Both the position numbers and the translations under genes were made by a program. This document shows, piece after piece, positions 16,485-24,795 of a DNA stretch of 36,213 bases. Source of the DNA: a virus. A model generated the notes under the pieces. That model worked only from the letters and a program-made list of their open reading frames with translations. It was not told where the DNA came from and ran no database searches. Numbering within the stretch: position 1 is the first letter of the stretch; each line of letters starts with the position of its first letter. The stretch is from positions 1 to 36,213 of the IMG/VR virus record IMGVR_UViG_3300021962_006383. One strand, written 5' to 3'.

Positions 16485-17372
16485 TTAAGTGCCCCATTTA
16501 TTTCCAAATAGGTCTACGTGTAATCTGCCTGAATATCTATAACCTTCTCGCATACATATTTCAGCCACTTGACGTGCTGTTTTTGCCTGTCCTTCCACAG
16601 TAGCACCCACAGGCATTAGATAAATGTCAGCATTAACACCTGCCCGTTTGTAGAGTTCGTTTGCTCTTGCAACTTCATCTAGATCTTGTTCATCTTCCAC
16701 AACAAATTTAAAATAGATATGTGTGTTGGGCACACCAGCATATTGTGCCGCTACTTCTGGACGAATTGCTTTGTTCCATTCTTCACCTGATATAGACAGT
16801 TTAGGAGATGAACTCCAGGTAATGTGTACAGGGTCTTTTGTGTAATCACCTGCTACCAACCCTTGCACCCATTTGTCAAAACCATCTTTGAACAGATGTG
16901 TTGTGTTTGTTTCTATGGTTAAGTTTTTTAAATCATTAAACTGTGGCTGTCTCAATAACGCCATTATCTGTTTTTGCCACATCATAGGCTCGCCGCCTGT
17001 GATAATAAAGTGTATGTCTTGACCGTTGTCCAAACTCCAACGTTTGTTTGGAGTTGCTTCTAATATTTTATTTGCAATAATGTCCACAGTATCCCATTCC
17101 ACAAGGTCTTTGTATCTTGCTGACCAACTTGCAGAAGCGTCACAGCCTATGTTAACAACTGGAAGATCTCGAACGTGTTTGATATTTGTTAAATCTTGTG
17201 TGGCATATGGCATCTCTTCTGGTTTGAGCCATTTTGATCTATCTCTGCCCTGTCCAAATCCGTGACAGTGAAAATTACAACCAAATGTTCTGAAGAACAC
17301 ACTTGGCACACCAGTGAATCTACCTTCGCCTTGTACTGAATAAAATATTTCTGAATATCTAATTTTGTCCAT
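16485..17372 (-). CDS. queE: 7-carboxy-7-deazaguanine synthase (phage type)
   Basis: 295 aa. QueE converts 6-carboxytetrahydropterin into CDG with SAM and a 4Fe-4S cluster. Typical parts are EIFYSVQGEGRFTGVPSVF at residues 8-26, the SAM motif ITGGEP (124-129) and a WSSSPKLSISG strand. The cluster cysteines are odd: Cys32 and Cys36 are normal (CNFHC), but the third, Cys77 in GCDASASW, is 40 residues later, where ordinary QueE has CxxxCxxCDT. The rest of the gene is intact, so this is an insertion in the cluster loop, not a frameshift. It overlaps the upstream gene by 14 bases. Confidence 0.85.
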   Translation of the reverse strand: MDKIRYSEIFYSVQGEGRFTGVPSVFFRTFGCNFHCHGFGQGRDRSKWLKPEEMPYATQDLTNIKHVRDLPVVNIGCDASASWSARYKDLVEWDTVDIIANKILEATPNKRWSLDNGQDIHFIITGGEPMMWQKQIMALLRQPQFNDLKNLTIETNTTHLFKDGFDKWVQGLVAGDYTKDPVHITWSSSPKLSISGEEWNKAIRPEVAAQYAGVPNTHIYFKFVVEDEQDLDEVARANELYKRAGVNADIYLMPVGATVEGQAKTARQVAEICMREGYRYSGRLHVDLFGNKWGT

Positions 17373-17694
17373 CTGGAAAATCTCTGTATAAAAAATGTTG
17401 TATAGTATCTGTATTCACGTATTGATTGAATCCTACGTGTGCTTTATCTACATCTTTATTAGCAATAGTTATTGTCATGGCATCATCTAATTGTTGCATA
17501 TTATTAAACTCCATATCTATTCTAAATTCTGGCAGATCCATAGAACGAAAACCCAACTTCATTCTTGTGATCCTGTAACAGATCATTTTTTTATTTTCAA
17601 CTAATCTATCTAGAAACACACTCATTTTAGACACAAACTCGTGTGCTGATATGTTATCTTTATGATCTGCGTATATGGTGTATATGTCGGCCAC
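17359..17694 (-). CDS. Small alpha/beta protein, DUF6614-like, unknown function
   Basis: 111 aa. It starts with GTG overlapping the TAG of the cupin gene. The pattern (YTIYADHKD..., YRITRMKLGFRSMDLPEFRI, then HVGFNQYVNTDTIQHFLYRDFPD) resembles small uncharacterised proteins of marine bacteria that end in YRDFPD, which I recall as DUF6614. It sits between a cupin and QueE, but it has none of the His-x-His zinc ligands of QueD, so I do not call it QueD. Confidence 0.65.
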   Translation of the reverse strand: MADIYTIYADHKDNISAHEFVSKMSVFLDRLVENKKMICYRITRMKLGFRSMDLPEFRIDMEFNNMQQLDDAMTITIANKDVDKAHVGFNQYVNTDTIQHFLYRDFPDGQN

Positions 17695-18077
17695 TATTTC
17701 TTCTCTTTTTTATCCAGTCGAACCACATTGCCTGTGTTCAAATGACCCACAGTTTCTCTTTGAATGTCATCATGATTGAATTCTGCCCAGTATAACTCAA
17801 ATGCCACACCGTCTTCTAATCCTTCAAATGAGTGATACAATCCGGGTTTGACTCGGGTAAAGTCTCCAGCATTCAATACGGTCTCATCTACAAGATCATA
17901 ATCCTTTTGCCATACTCGAATTTTCATCCGACCGGATTCCACAAAGAAACCGTTCCATTTGTATTTGTGTAGGTGTTTGGAACAGGTGCCACCTTTCTTG
18001 TATTCAATCCTGTGGAATTCCAACACACCGTTGGCGTGCAATAGTTCTGTGGAGCCCCATATCTTGCCTGCTTTCAT
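17694..18077 (-). CDS. Cupin-domain protein
   Basis: 127 aa single-domain cupin. Motif 1 has the metal ligands in CSKHLHKYKWNGFFVESG (His-x-His) and motif 2 has RVKPGLYHSFEG (third His). Beta strands alternate as expected, and the protein lacks a second domain. Such cupins include sugar-phosphate isomerase-like and regulatory proteins. It is the first gene after a strong promoter whose -10 is 6 bases from the ATG, and it is followed by the DUF6614-like gene and queE in one operon. A sugar-nucleotide role is possible. Confidence 0.75.
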   Translation of the reverse strand: MKAGKIWGSTELLHANGVLEFHRIEYKKGGTCSKHLHKYKWNGFFVESGRMKIRVWQKDYDLVDETVLNAGDFTRVKPGLYHSFEGLEDGVAFELYWAEFNHDDIQRETVGHLNTGNVVRLDKKEKK

Positions 18078-18083
18078 ATCTTT

Positions 18084-18112
18084 ATTATAACAGTATTTAG
18101 ATTAAAAGTCAA
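18084..18112 (-). promoter_or_regulatory. Sigma70-like promoter giving a leaderless cupin-queE mRNA
   Basis: TTGACT (18107-18112), 17-base spacer, TATAAT (18084-18089), then 6 bases (AAAGAT) to the ATG at 18077. No Shine-Dalgarno. Confidence 0.75.
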
Positions 18113-18120
18113 AGTTCTAA

Positions 18121-18585
18121 TTATTTGTCCCACTCTTCCCATGGAAATACCACCCAACGATCCTCGACGCTTTTATCTATTTCATAACCATGGTAATCCA
18201 CAGTAAACGGTGATGGCTTGTTGTTGATTACAGCCGCATATCTAACATTGATATTTCGATCACAATTGAATCGTATGTGTTCAAATGTGGCTCCTGTGTC
18301 GTTAATATCGTCAATAACTAAAATCTTTTCTCCTTTGTCTATGGCCTTATACAAGGAATCCATATTAGGAGAATCAACATTGTCTCTCAGTCGCACATCT
18401 ATAGGAACGTGTTTTTTGTTGATTCTGTGTGATAGGTATACTCCTGGTATGACTCCACCTCTGTTGACTCCCATAATCACATCTGGCATCCAATTACTGT
18501 GTACTAGTTTGTCCTCTATCTGTATCAGAGCATTACGCATCTGTATATTCGTGAAATACAGTTTATTTTGAGTCATAACGGTCAT
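18121..18585 (-). CDS. Purine-type phosphoribosyltransferase
   Basis: 154 aa. The PRPP-binding loop ILVIDDINDTGATFEH and the upstream GVNRGGVIPGVYLSHR (the PPi loop region) mark a type I phosphoribosyltransferase, closest in size to bacterial xanthine or hypoxanthine-guanine enzymes. It would salvage a purine base to a nucleotide. AGGA lies 9 bases before the ATG at 18585; an earlier ATG at 18603 would add six residues and is possible. It follows GMP reductase with a small overlap, pointing to a purine-balancing pair that feeds GTP use by FolE. Confidence 0.8.
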   Translation of the reverse strand: MTVMTQNKLYFTNIQMRNALIQIEDKLVHSNWMPDVIMGVNRGGVIPGVYLSHRINKKHVPIDVRLRDNVDSPNMDSLYKAIDKGEKILVIDDINDTGATFEHIRFNCDRNINVRYAAVINNKPSPFTVDYHGYEIDKSVEDRWVVFPWEEWDK

Positions 18586-19615
18586 AGATTCTGTTCCTAA
18601 CATTGTTAACCTTTACAAAATGGGCACACTTTGGTATATCTTTGATCCTTCTCGCACCTATATACACACAACTACTCCTCACAGAGGATAGTATGTGTTC
18701 TACTGTTTCCTTGACAGGTCCTCGATCATCTAATACCACTGTCTTGCCTTCCGTGCCACGATAGCCGTCTTTGCGGGCACCGTGTGCGTCAAATGCTGAT
18801 TGAGAACTCATACCGTAGAATATTCTTTTTCCATCTCGTAGTTCCAGTTCTGATTCGTCGTGTCCAGCCAACATACCGCCCAGCATCACAAAATGAGCAC
18901 CTGCTCCCAATCCCTTGGCAATGTCTCCCGGTGCTGAGCATCCACCATCCGCCATTATGTGTCCACCTACGCCATTCGCCGCATCAGCACACTCAATGAT
19001 AGCAGAAAACTGTGGCACACCCACTCCTGTTTCTGTCCTTGTGGTACAGACTGATCCAGGTCCTATGCCAACTTTGACAATGTCAGCACCATTGATAATC
19101 AATTCTTCCGTCATCTCTGGTGATACCACATTGCCCGCTATGATGATCTTGTCTGGAAACTCTGTTCTTATCCTGCTGAGGAAATCTACAAACTGCTCGT
19201 GATAGGCATTGGCAACATCTATGGTGATATATTGCACATCTGGGAACATAGTCATAACTTGTTTGAGTGTTTGATAATCACTGGCATTATCGTCCCATAT
19301 AGCACCAGTACCCACACAGGCAGATACATATTTTAATTTGAGACCTGAACCTACAGCAGTCTTCCAATCTTTTATATTATAATGTTTTCTTAGGACCGTC
19401 AGCATTTTATATTCTTGTAATACTTTTGCCATAGCAAAGGTACCAACACCATCCATATTTGAAGCCACTATAGGCACACAGCTCATTTTCTTCTGAGCGT
19501 GTATAAAATTAAATTCTCTCAATATGTCAACTTCCCTGCGAGAGTTCAGTGTGGAACGTTTGGGTTTTAACAGAACATCTGAATAATCTAGATGTGTGTT
19601 ATAATCAATTCTCAT
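18563..19615 (-). CDS. guaC: GMP reductase
   Basis: 350 aa, matching bacterial GMP reductase (about 347). It aligns along its length with the E. coli enzyme: DVLLKPKRSTLNSR, ASNMDGVGTFAMA, the catalytic loop GIGPGSVCTTR with Cys190, MADGGCSAPGDIAKGLGAGA, FVMLGGMLAGH, and FYGMSSQSA. It makes IMP from GMP. IMP dehydrogenase is less likely because there are no CBS domains and the GMPR-specific segments fit better. Phage copies are unusual. Its neighbours are a phosphoribosyltransferase and FolE, so it may steer guanine nucleotides in the modified-base pathway. Confidence 0.9.
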   Translation of the reverse strand: MRIDYNTHLDYSDVLLKPKRSTLNSRREVDILREFNFIHAQKKMSCVPIVASNMDGVGTFAMAKVLQEYKMLTVLRKHYNIKDWKTAVGSGLKLKYVSACVGTGAIWDDNASDYQTLKQVMTMFPDVQYITIDVANAYHEQFVDFLSRIRTEFPDKIIIAGNVVSPEMTEELIINGADIVKVGIGPGSVCTTRTETGVGVPQFSAIIECADAANGVGGHIMADGGCSAPGDIAKGLGAGAHFVMLGGMLAGHDESELELRDGKRIFYGMSSQSAFDAHGARKDGYRGTEGKTVVLDDRGPVKETVEHILSSVRSSCVYIGARRIKDIPKCAHFVKVNNVRNRIYDRYDSK

Positions 19616-19892
19616 TTTTTTCCTCTAGTTCCTTTGCTCTACATAGTCTTAACACTGTCTGATAGTGTTCCCAGGCCTGTTGTAGTGCTGGATATTTTTT
19701 CTTTAATTCCACATAATCAAACACATCAAACATACTAGGAGTGCCAGAATCAAAATAACCAGATTCCACAGTGACCGATTCTGCCACAGAGCCCACATTC
19801 AAACTTTGAGTATCTATGTCTGCCAGTGTCCATTCCGTAGGAGCATCTGGATCATACACGTAGACACCGGGTGTTATTGTTTTATCAGCCAT
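19605..19892 (-). CDS. Unknown 95-aa phage protein
   Basis: Starts MADKTITPGVYVYDPDAP and continues TEWTLADIDTQSLNVGSVAES; the C-terminal half is helical (KKKYPALQQAWEHYQTVLRL). Not recognised. I use the ATG at 19892 because it overlaps the stop of folE by 8 bases, typical of coupling; a start at 19901 would add three residues. It is followed by guaC with an 11-base overlap, so it belongs to the folE-guaC operon, but nothing shows its role. Confidence 0.7.
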   Translation of the reverse strand: MADKTITPGVYVYDPDAPTEWTLADIDTQSLNVGSVAESVTVESGYFDSGTPSMFDVFDYVELKKKYPALQQAWEHYQTVLRLCRAKELEEKNEN

Positions 19893-20613
19893 TGCTACCA
19901 CACGATGCTTCTTGTAATTGAATGTTGTGCATAAATTCGTTCTTTAATCCTGCGTCTGTCTTCAATAAACCTTTCAACACTGTGGTCTGTGTGCTGGAGT
20001 TGGCACTTCTTATGCCTCTGTTCTCACAACATCCATGTCTTGCTCTCATATACACACCCACCGCTGGTGATTCTGTGAGTTTCTGTATCTTGTATGCGAT
20101 CTTCTCTGTTAATTCTTCCTGCAGATGTCCACGTGCCGCTTGGTGTTGTGCTATTCTAGTATATTTGCTCAAGCCAATCAATCGCTTGCCTGGCAGGCAT
20201 CCAATATAACATACACCTGATACAGGTTGGTGATGATGCGAACACATACTCTTGATATCACAACGTACCACAATCAACTGATCGTATCTTCCATCCTCGT
20301 TGGGGAAAGTGGTCACTTCTGGTGGAGCACTGTATCGTCCTCCCATTATCTCATTGATATACATCTTGGCCAATCTCTTGCCTGTGTTCTTTGAGTTAGG
20401 ATCGTTCTCTCGATCAATTACTAGTGAATCTAACACTGCTTCAAACTTTGGAGTTAATTCTTCTATAAGTTTTTGTTTCTCGCCCTCTTGTATAAATTCT
20501 GAGATATTATCCGCCGCATAATACCTAGCTCCTGCTTCTTGAATTCTTTTTTTTATGGTTTCTGCTGTTGATGCTGGCGGTAGCCACGTGTCTTTTAATA
20601 TTTCTTCACTCAT
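19885..20613 (-). CDS. folE: GTP cyclohydrolase I
   Basis: 242 aa, about 20 longer than E. coli FolE. It opens GTP to 7,8-dihydroneopterin triphosphate, the entry to both folate and 7-deazaguanine routes. Zinc ligands are in place: Cys124 and His127 (MCSHHHQP) and Cys195 (RHGCCENRG). GKRLIGLSKYTRI and GIRSANSSTQTTVLKG are family blocks. With QueE, a QueD-like protein and DpdA in the window, its product most likely feeds a modified DNA base rather than host folate. It overlaps galE by one base. Confidence 0.92.
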   Translation of the reverse strand: MSEEILKDTWLPPASTAETIKKRIQEAGARYYAADNISEFIQEGEKQKLIEELTPKFEAVLDSLVIDRENDPNSKNTGKRLAKMYINEIMGGRYSAPPEVTTFPNEDGRYDQLIVVRCDIKSMCSHHHQPVSGVCYIGCLPGKRLIGLSKYTRIAQHQAARGHLQEELTEKIAYKIQKLTESPAVGVYMRARHGCCENRGIRSANSSTQTTVLKGLLKTDAGLKNEFMHNIQLQEASCGSNG

Positions 20614-21650
20614 TAGTTTATTTTCTCCGGATGCATTTTGTTATACCATTGTACAGCAGTTTGAACAATTTTGTCAATAGTACTGTGCTCAGGTTTCCAA
20701 TTTAATTCTGTTAGTGTACGATCAACATCAGCCACTAGTGTGGGAGGATCTCCTGCTCTTCTATCCATTTTAATAATATTCATATCACCTGCATATTTCT
20801 GTATAGTGTCTAATAATTCAAGATTACTAATACCAATACCCGAACCAAGATTATATCTTTCACATATTGTATTGTCTGATGCCTTTATCAATGACAATAC
20901 GTGTCCTTGTGCAAGATCTGTAACGTGTACATAATCTCTCACACAGGTACCATCTGGAGTGTCAAAATCCGTGCCAAATAGTTTAAACTCTTTGTTTTGT
21001 TTTGCCGCTTCTATGGCCAGTGGAACGATATGAGTTTCATCTTCTCTCAACTCGCCTATTTCTGCTTCTGCATCTGCTCCTGCCGCATTGAAATATCTTA
21101 AACTAACACTGGATAAACCATATGCTGTGTGATAGTCTTTTAATATTTCTTCTACAAAATATTTCGTTTTGCCATATGGATTGATTGGTTGTGGTATAGC
21201 ATCAATGTTGGCAATGCCATTTTCAGGTATGCCATATGTGGCCGCACTGGACGAAAACACAAATTTGTTTACTCCTAACGACCTCAATTTATCCAATAGT
21301 CTCAGTGTCATAACAACATTGTTGAGATAGTATTTAGATGGATCTGCTACTGACTCTCCCACTTTGGTATAGGCCGCAAAGTGAATGCAACTGTCTATGT
21401 TAAATCTTTTTATCAGCTCATCCAGTAAATCAACATCTCGTGGAAGATTAATTTCAAAAGCAGGACCATATTGTGTGGCCCATGGTTTGGATTTGATATC
21501 TCGATCCACCACAACAGGTGTGAATCCGTTTTTCTTCAACTGTTTGGCTGTGTGTGAACCAATGTATCCTGCTCCACCCACAACCAGTACTGATTTGTGT
21601 ATTGAACTAATATTTGGGTTCTGCGACATAGTCTCTGTATCTGTTGCCAT
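20613..21650 (-). CDS. galE: UDP-glucose 4-epimerase
   Basis: 345 aa, usual length. The NAD-binding GGAGYIGSH, the catalytic serine region FSSSAATYG, and YGKTKYFVEE with the YxxxK pair identify the short-chain epimerase family; YFNAAGADAEAEIGE and RDYVHVTDLA are GalE-specific. The start at 21650 is preceded by GGAG 5 bases away; a GTG at 21668 gives six extra residues. It overlaps the glycosyltransferase by 44 bases. It would supply UDP-galactose for the neighbouring glycosyltransferase. Confidence 0.9.
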   Translation of the reverse strand: MATDTETMSQNPNISSIHKSVLVVGGAGYIGSHTAKQLKKNGFTPVVVDRDIKSKPWATQYGPAFEINLPRDVDLLDELIKRFNIDSCIHFAAYTKVGESVADPSKYYLNNVVMTLRLLDKLRSLGVNKFVFSSSAATYGIPENGIANIDAIPQPINPYGKTKYFVEEILKDYHTAYGLSSVSLRYFNAAGADAEAEIGELREDETHIVPLAIEAAKQNKEFKLFGTDFDTPDGTCVRDYVHVTDLAQGHVLSLIKASDNTICERYNLGSGIGISNLELLDTIQKYAGDMNIIKMDRRAGDPPTLVADVDRTLTELNWKPEHSTIDKIVQTAVQWYNKMHPEKIN

Positions 21651-22776
21651 CTCTTCTCCATTGTTCACCTTTGCCAGTCATAATATCAACCATTCTATCA
21701 ATGGTGCCATCAGTCCAATTGGATATAGTGCCTTGATGCATAGGACGTTGCAGTAATATTGTTAATTTGTTGTAGGCATCTTCTTTGCTCCACGGAATAT
21801 ACATTCTATTTTTGTCGTTTGCGAAAGTTTCTGGGAATGAACGATAGGCCGGAAACAGCACATTACATCCTAGAGTATCTGCCTCACTCACTGTGTTAGA
21901 TACCCAATCTTGTAGAGCACAGTTAAACATAACTCTTGAATCATTTAATAGTTCATAGTATTTGTTTTTATTTAGATTGTCATAGATTACAAGATCACCA
22001 CGTGCTTGTAATTCTGTAGCTCTAGCCAAATATTTTTCATTGTTGGATCTCAATGGTCCACCTGAGAACACAGCAAACTCAACATCTGGATTGGATTTTT
22101 TAACTCGTTGTGCAATATCCATAAAAAAGTCTGGCTGTTTCTCCTGATCAAAACGAGCCGCGAAACAAACTCTCTTAGTTCTTTGATCAAAAGGTTTGAC
22201 TTTATTGCCAACTCGTTCTAGCACTTCTTGTTTGCCAAAGCTCAATCCTGATATGTTGTAGATGGGAGCTCGCCAGTTCGCGATACGCATATGGGCTACC
22301 ATTTCTTCATTGGTAGCCAATATGTGAACATTAGGAATTTCATTACACATCTGTTCGTATAGACTCATCCATTTAGACATACCCCATACGTGAACAAAAT
22401 CGTCTGGATCAATAGCCTGTGCTAAACATCTTAGGAATATTTTTGGTCTGTATTGTTCTGGTGACTGTTGAATAATGTATGGCAGTGATTCCATACCTGG
22501 TTGAAACATATCTTCAAAGAATACAGCATCGTCTGAGGTAATCTCACCGTTCTTCATCATTCGTACTAGATTCATCATTTGACTCATACCAAAATATGAA
22601 CGACCGTGTGCGTCCAACACCTGTCCTGTTACAATCGCTTTAGAATTATCTATAGTTTCGCCAGGCACAATCATATAGTTTATGCCTCTTCTTTTATAGA
22701 CTCTTTCGGTCCAATCTGTTAATTGTAGTGTGTATCTACCTTCGTAGGGTTCTAACCCCATGTAAAATATTTTCAT
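21607..22776 (-). CDS. GT-B glycosyltransferase (family 4-like)
   Basis: 389 aa. The second half is a typical GT-B C-terminal domain: KRVCFAARFDQEKQPDFFMD, AVFSGGPLRSNNEKYL, GDLVIYDNLNKNKYYELL, and VSNTVSEADTLGCNVLFPAYR, the last being the E-x7-E-like nucleotide-sugar site. The first half is more divergent. It is coupled to galE (44-base overlap) and to the twitch radical SAM gene (4 bases), suggesting UDP-hexose transfer to a phage or host acceptor. The acceptor, which may be virion, LPS or modified DNA, is not shown by the sequence. Confidence 0.8.
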   Translation of the reverse strand: MKIFYMGLEPYEGRYTLQLTDWTERVYKRRGINYMIVPGETIDNSKAIVTGQVLDAHGRSYFGMSQMMNLVRMMKNGEITSDDAVFFEDMFQPGMESLPYIIQQSPEQYRPKIFLRCLAQAIDPDDFVHVWGMSKWMSLYEQMCNEIPNVHILATNEEMVAHMRIANWRAPIYNISGLSFGKQEVLERVGNKVKPFDQRTKRVCFAARFDQEKQPDFFMDIAQRVKKSNPDVEFAVFSGGPLRSNNEKYLARATELQARGDLVIYDNLNKNKYYELLNDSRVMFNCALQDWVSNTVSEADTLGCNVLFPAYRSFPETFANDKNRMYIPWSKEDAYNKLTILLQRPMHQGTISNWTDGTIDRMVDIMTGKGEQWRRDGNRYRDYVAEPKY

Positions 22777-23927
22777 TTCAATAACTCCTTGTATAATTGT
22801 GGGAAAATTTCTTCGCTGTTTATATTTCTTCTTTGATCCATTGTCTTTAAAGTATTATACGTTCTATTTAGGTCTTTGTCAAAAGGTTCGTTGAGATATT
22901 TTAGAACGTTTTCATAACCGTTCTGTAATAAGAATCCTGGTTTTTTATCTATTTCTTTTTGAAATCTGAACTGTAGATCTTTAATAATCTCATCTGGTAA
23001 ATTTAACACGTTCAATGATTCTGGAGTGTATAGAGGACCGAGCACAAAACTGTTATTACCAAAACCTAAAGATCGAAAATAAGATATACACTCAAAAATA
23101 GAAAGATAATTCAATACAAAGTACAACATATTGAAACTGATTTTATGACTGACATTTTCTTTTATTACAGATAAGTTTTTCTCAAAATCATTCCATATTC
23201 CACCGTGACGTATGTACTCGTATTGTTCGTTCATAGATTCCACACTCACTGTCCAATGTACGTTTTTAAATTTTTGTAACAGTTCAAAAACTCCCGTTGT
23301 GGTATGACTTAGGTTTGTATTAACTCTCAGATGCACATTAGAATTTTCTTTCAGCAACAGCTCTAAGAATTCTCGATTTTCGTTCATTAACAAAGGTTCT
23401 CCACCCGCAAGATAGATATTTCTAAGATTTTTAACATTTGAAAAAACATACTCTTTTACTTTTTGTCGACGGTCTTTATCTGATTCTACTTTTTTATTCA
23501 ATTCCTTCGCCCATTTACTACTATATTGTGGACCACAATATACACAGGCCTGATTGCATCGATTAGACCATCGTAAATCTACGTGTCTCAATTCAAAATT
23601 ATTTTCATTATCGAACAGATCAGAAGAGACGTGTGGACCTATTTCTTTGGCATAATAAGTCCTACTGCTGATGTTATCAAAACTTTTTGTCCTGTTTTTT
23701 TCCTGGAAATAACAGCCAGCACAATTGGAAGGATATTCTCCAGATAACATCTGCTTTTTTATATCTATTGCTGGAGAATCATTTAGTATATCTTCTATAC
23801 TATTTTCATTGATAGATCCTAAGTTTTCTTTGGATATGATACAATTTTTAATTGTGCCACTGGGCTCTAATTCAAAACCAGTCCACGGTATTGCACAGAA
23901 ATTGTTGTCTAGTAATTTACGTGACAT
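22773..23927 (-). CDS. Twitch/SPASM-type radical SAM protein
   Basis: 384 aa. The radical SAM motif is CNQACVYC (Cys124, 128, 131) with AGGEPLLM as the SAM strand. Before it lie FCAIPW, IKNCI and NCAGC (Cys11, 29, 69, 72), the cysteine-rich block of twitch-domain proteins that binds an auxiliary cluster, here at the N-terminus. Such proteins are common in phages and marine bacteria near glycosyltransferases and their substrates are mostly unknown. It overlaps the glycosyltransferase by 4 bases. Confidence 0.82.
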   Translation of the reverse strand: MSRKLLDNNFCAIPWTGFELEPSGTIKNCIISKENLGSINENSIEDILNDSPAIDIKKQMLSGEYPSNCAGCYFQEKNRTKSFDNISSRTYYAKEIGPHVSSDLFDNENNFELRHVDLRWSNRCNQACVYCGPQYSSKWAKELNKKVESDKDRRQKVKEYVFSNVKNLRNIYLAGGEPLLMNENREFLELLLKENSNVHLRVNTNLSHTTTGVFELLQKFKNVHWTVSVESMNEQYEYIRHGGIWNDFEKNLSVIKENVSHKISFNMLYFVLNYLSIFECISYFRSLGFGNNSFVLGPLYTPESLNVLNLPDEIIKDLQFRFQKEIDKKPGFLLQNGYENVLKYLNEPFDKDLNRTYNTLKTMDQRRNINSEEIFPQLYKELLK

Positions 23928-23928
23928 C

Positions 23929-24279
23929 TCATCGTGCCACTTTTTTTAAAGTCACACCACCATCTTTGGTGTGTTTGATATGATAATCACAGCTCGCAGA
24001 TAGATGTAGCCAACTGCGTATCTTATCATCTTTCACATACAGAGTCACAGTGTCTTCCATATCTTCGTCATAGCCGTGAAAGGCCCATATGTAGTCTCGT
24101 CCATATTTGTAACCAGCATTGCCCATATGTGAGCAAACATTGGCCACAGCATCTACGAATGTATATGAAGCATTGAGAGCACCGCCGCCTATGGGCAGAT
24201 AGCCCATTCTCTTGGTCAACTTCTTGACTGGTATGTTGACTTCTAAATTAACTGCGTTCGTATCTTGTTTTCGCGCCAT
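23929..24279 (-). CDS. Unknown 116-aa protein
   Basis: Not recognised. MARKQDTNAVNLEVNIPVKK begins the protein, followed by GYLPIGGGALNASYTFVDAV and YKYGRDYIWAFHGYDED. It looks soluble and beta-rich. I choose the ATG at 24279 because AGGA lies 8 bases before it; earlier in-frame ATGs at 24300 and 24288 would lengthen the overlap with the QueD-like gene. It follows that gene directly, so a role in the same step is possible. Confidence 0.65.
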   Translation of the reverse strand: MARKQDTNAVNLEVNIPVKKLTKRMGYLPIGGGALNASYTFVDAVANVCSHMGNAGYKYGRDYIWAFHGYDEDMEDTVTLYVKDDKIRSWLHLSASCDYHIKHTKDGGVTLKKVAR

Positions 24280-24691
24280 TCTCTCCATCCTCTGATACAC
24301 ATATTTCTATAGTTCTACCTGGGTATCGTTTTGCTATCTCTAGATAAAGTTCGTCTGATATCATTTCACAGCTCTTGAAATCTAATTGTAGGGTCTTTTC
24401 CGCATACAACTTTTCCAGCCATCTTTTGAACTGTATGAATTCTATGTCTCTGTCATCGTGGAACACTTCTATTGTAACTTTAAAATGAAATATGTGTCTA
24501 TGTGGGTAGCCAAGGAACGACACGTCGTACTCATCGCCTGTGGCCAGTTTGGGATCTGTCAATGCCGCTGGGTATTTGTGTATACCTTCTTTTTTGAAAG
24601 TCACCCAGATCATTTTAGATCCCCTTTTCGCCTGTTCCAGTAGTGCCTGTTCTCTTAGTTTTTCAGTATCTGTCATATTGAGAGTATCCAT
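24248..24691 (-). CDS. QueD-like T-fold protein (PTPS family), divergent
   Basis: 147 aa. The order of features matches 6-carboxytetrahydropterin synthase: EGIHKYPAA (His38, like the first zinc His), YPHRHIFHFKV (His64 and His66, like the HxH pair), IEFIQFKRWLE (like the IDF..LK helix), LQLDFKSCE, and ICVSEDG with a Glu at the pterin-binding position. However, the catalytic Cys between the first His and HxH is absent, and the Asp-His pair is Asp-Phe. It is either a divergent QueD with another mechanism or a T-fold paralogue; I leave the symbol empty. It should lie in the folE-queE pathway. Confidence 0.6.
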   Translation of the reverse strand: MDTLNMTDTEKLREQALLEQAKRGSKMIWVTFKKEGIHKYPAALTDPKLATGDEYDVSFLGYPHRHIFHFKVTIEVFHDDRDIEFIQFKRWLEKLYAEKTLQLDFKSCEMISDELYLEIAKRYPGRTIEICVSEDGENGAKTRYERS

Positions 24692-24795
24692 CGTTTTTTA
24701 GTTAATATCCAAGATTTGAATCCATCCCAGTAGTAGCCCACTACTTCGGTGTCTTTGTCTTTTTTTCTTGCTGTCTTTTTTTTCTTTTTAGGCAT
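24673..24795 (-). CDS. Small basic 40-aa protein
   Basis: A short frame, MPKKKKKTARKKDKDTEVVG then YYWDGFKSWILTKKRW, begins 8 bases inside the end of the upstream gene and ends 19 bases into the next. Its tight coupling and Lys-rich start followed by an aromatic, folded-looking half support a real gene. Function unknown; the first half may bind nucleic acid. Confidence 0.5.
   Translation of the reverse strand: MPKKKKKTARKKDKDTEVVGYYWDGFKSWILTKKRWILSI

Noticed and set aside
17130-17290. Frameshift in queE because the CX2C part is missing after Cys36
   Set aside because: The frame stays open with sensible sequence, and the third Cys reappears in a conserved block at residue 77.
17359-17694. 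The gene beside queE as QueD
   Set aside because: No His-x-His zinc ligands or pterin-site Glu; it fits an unrelated small protein family. The T-fold protein at 24248-24691 is the better candidate.
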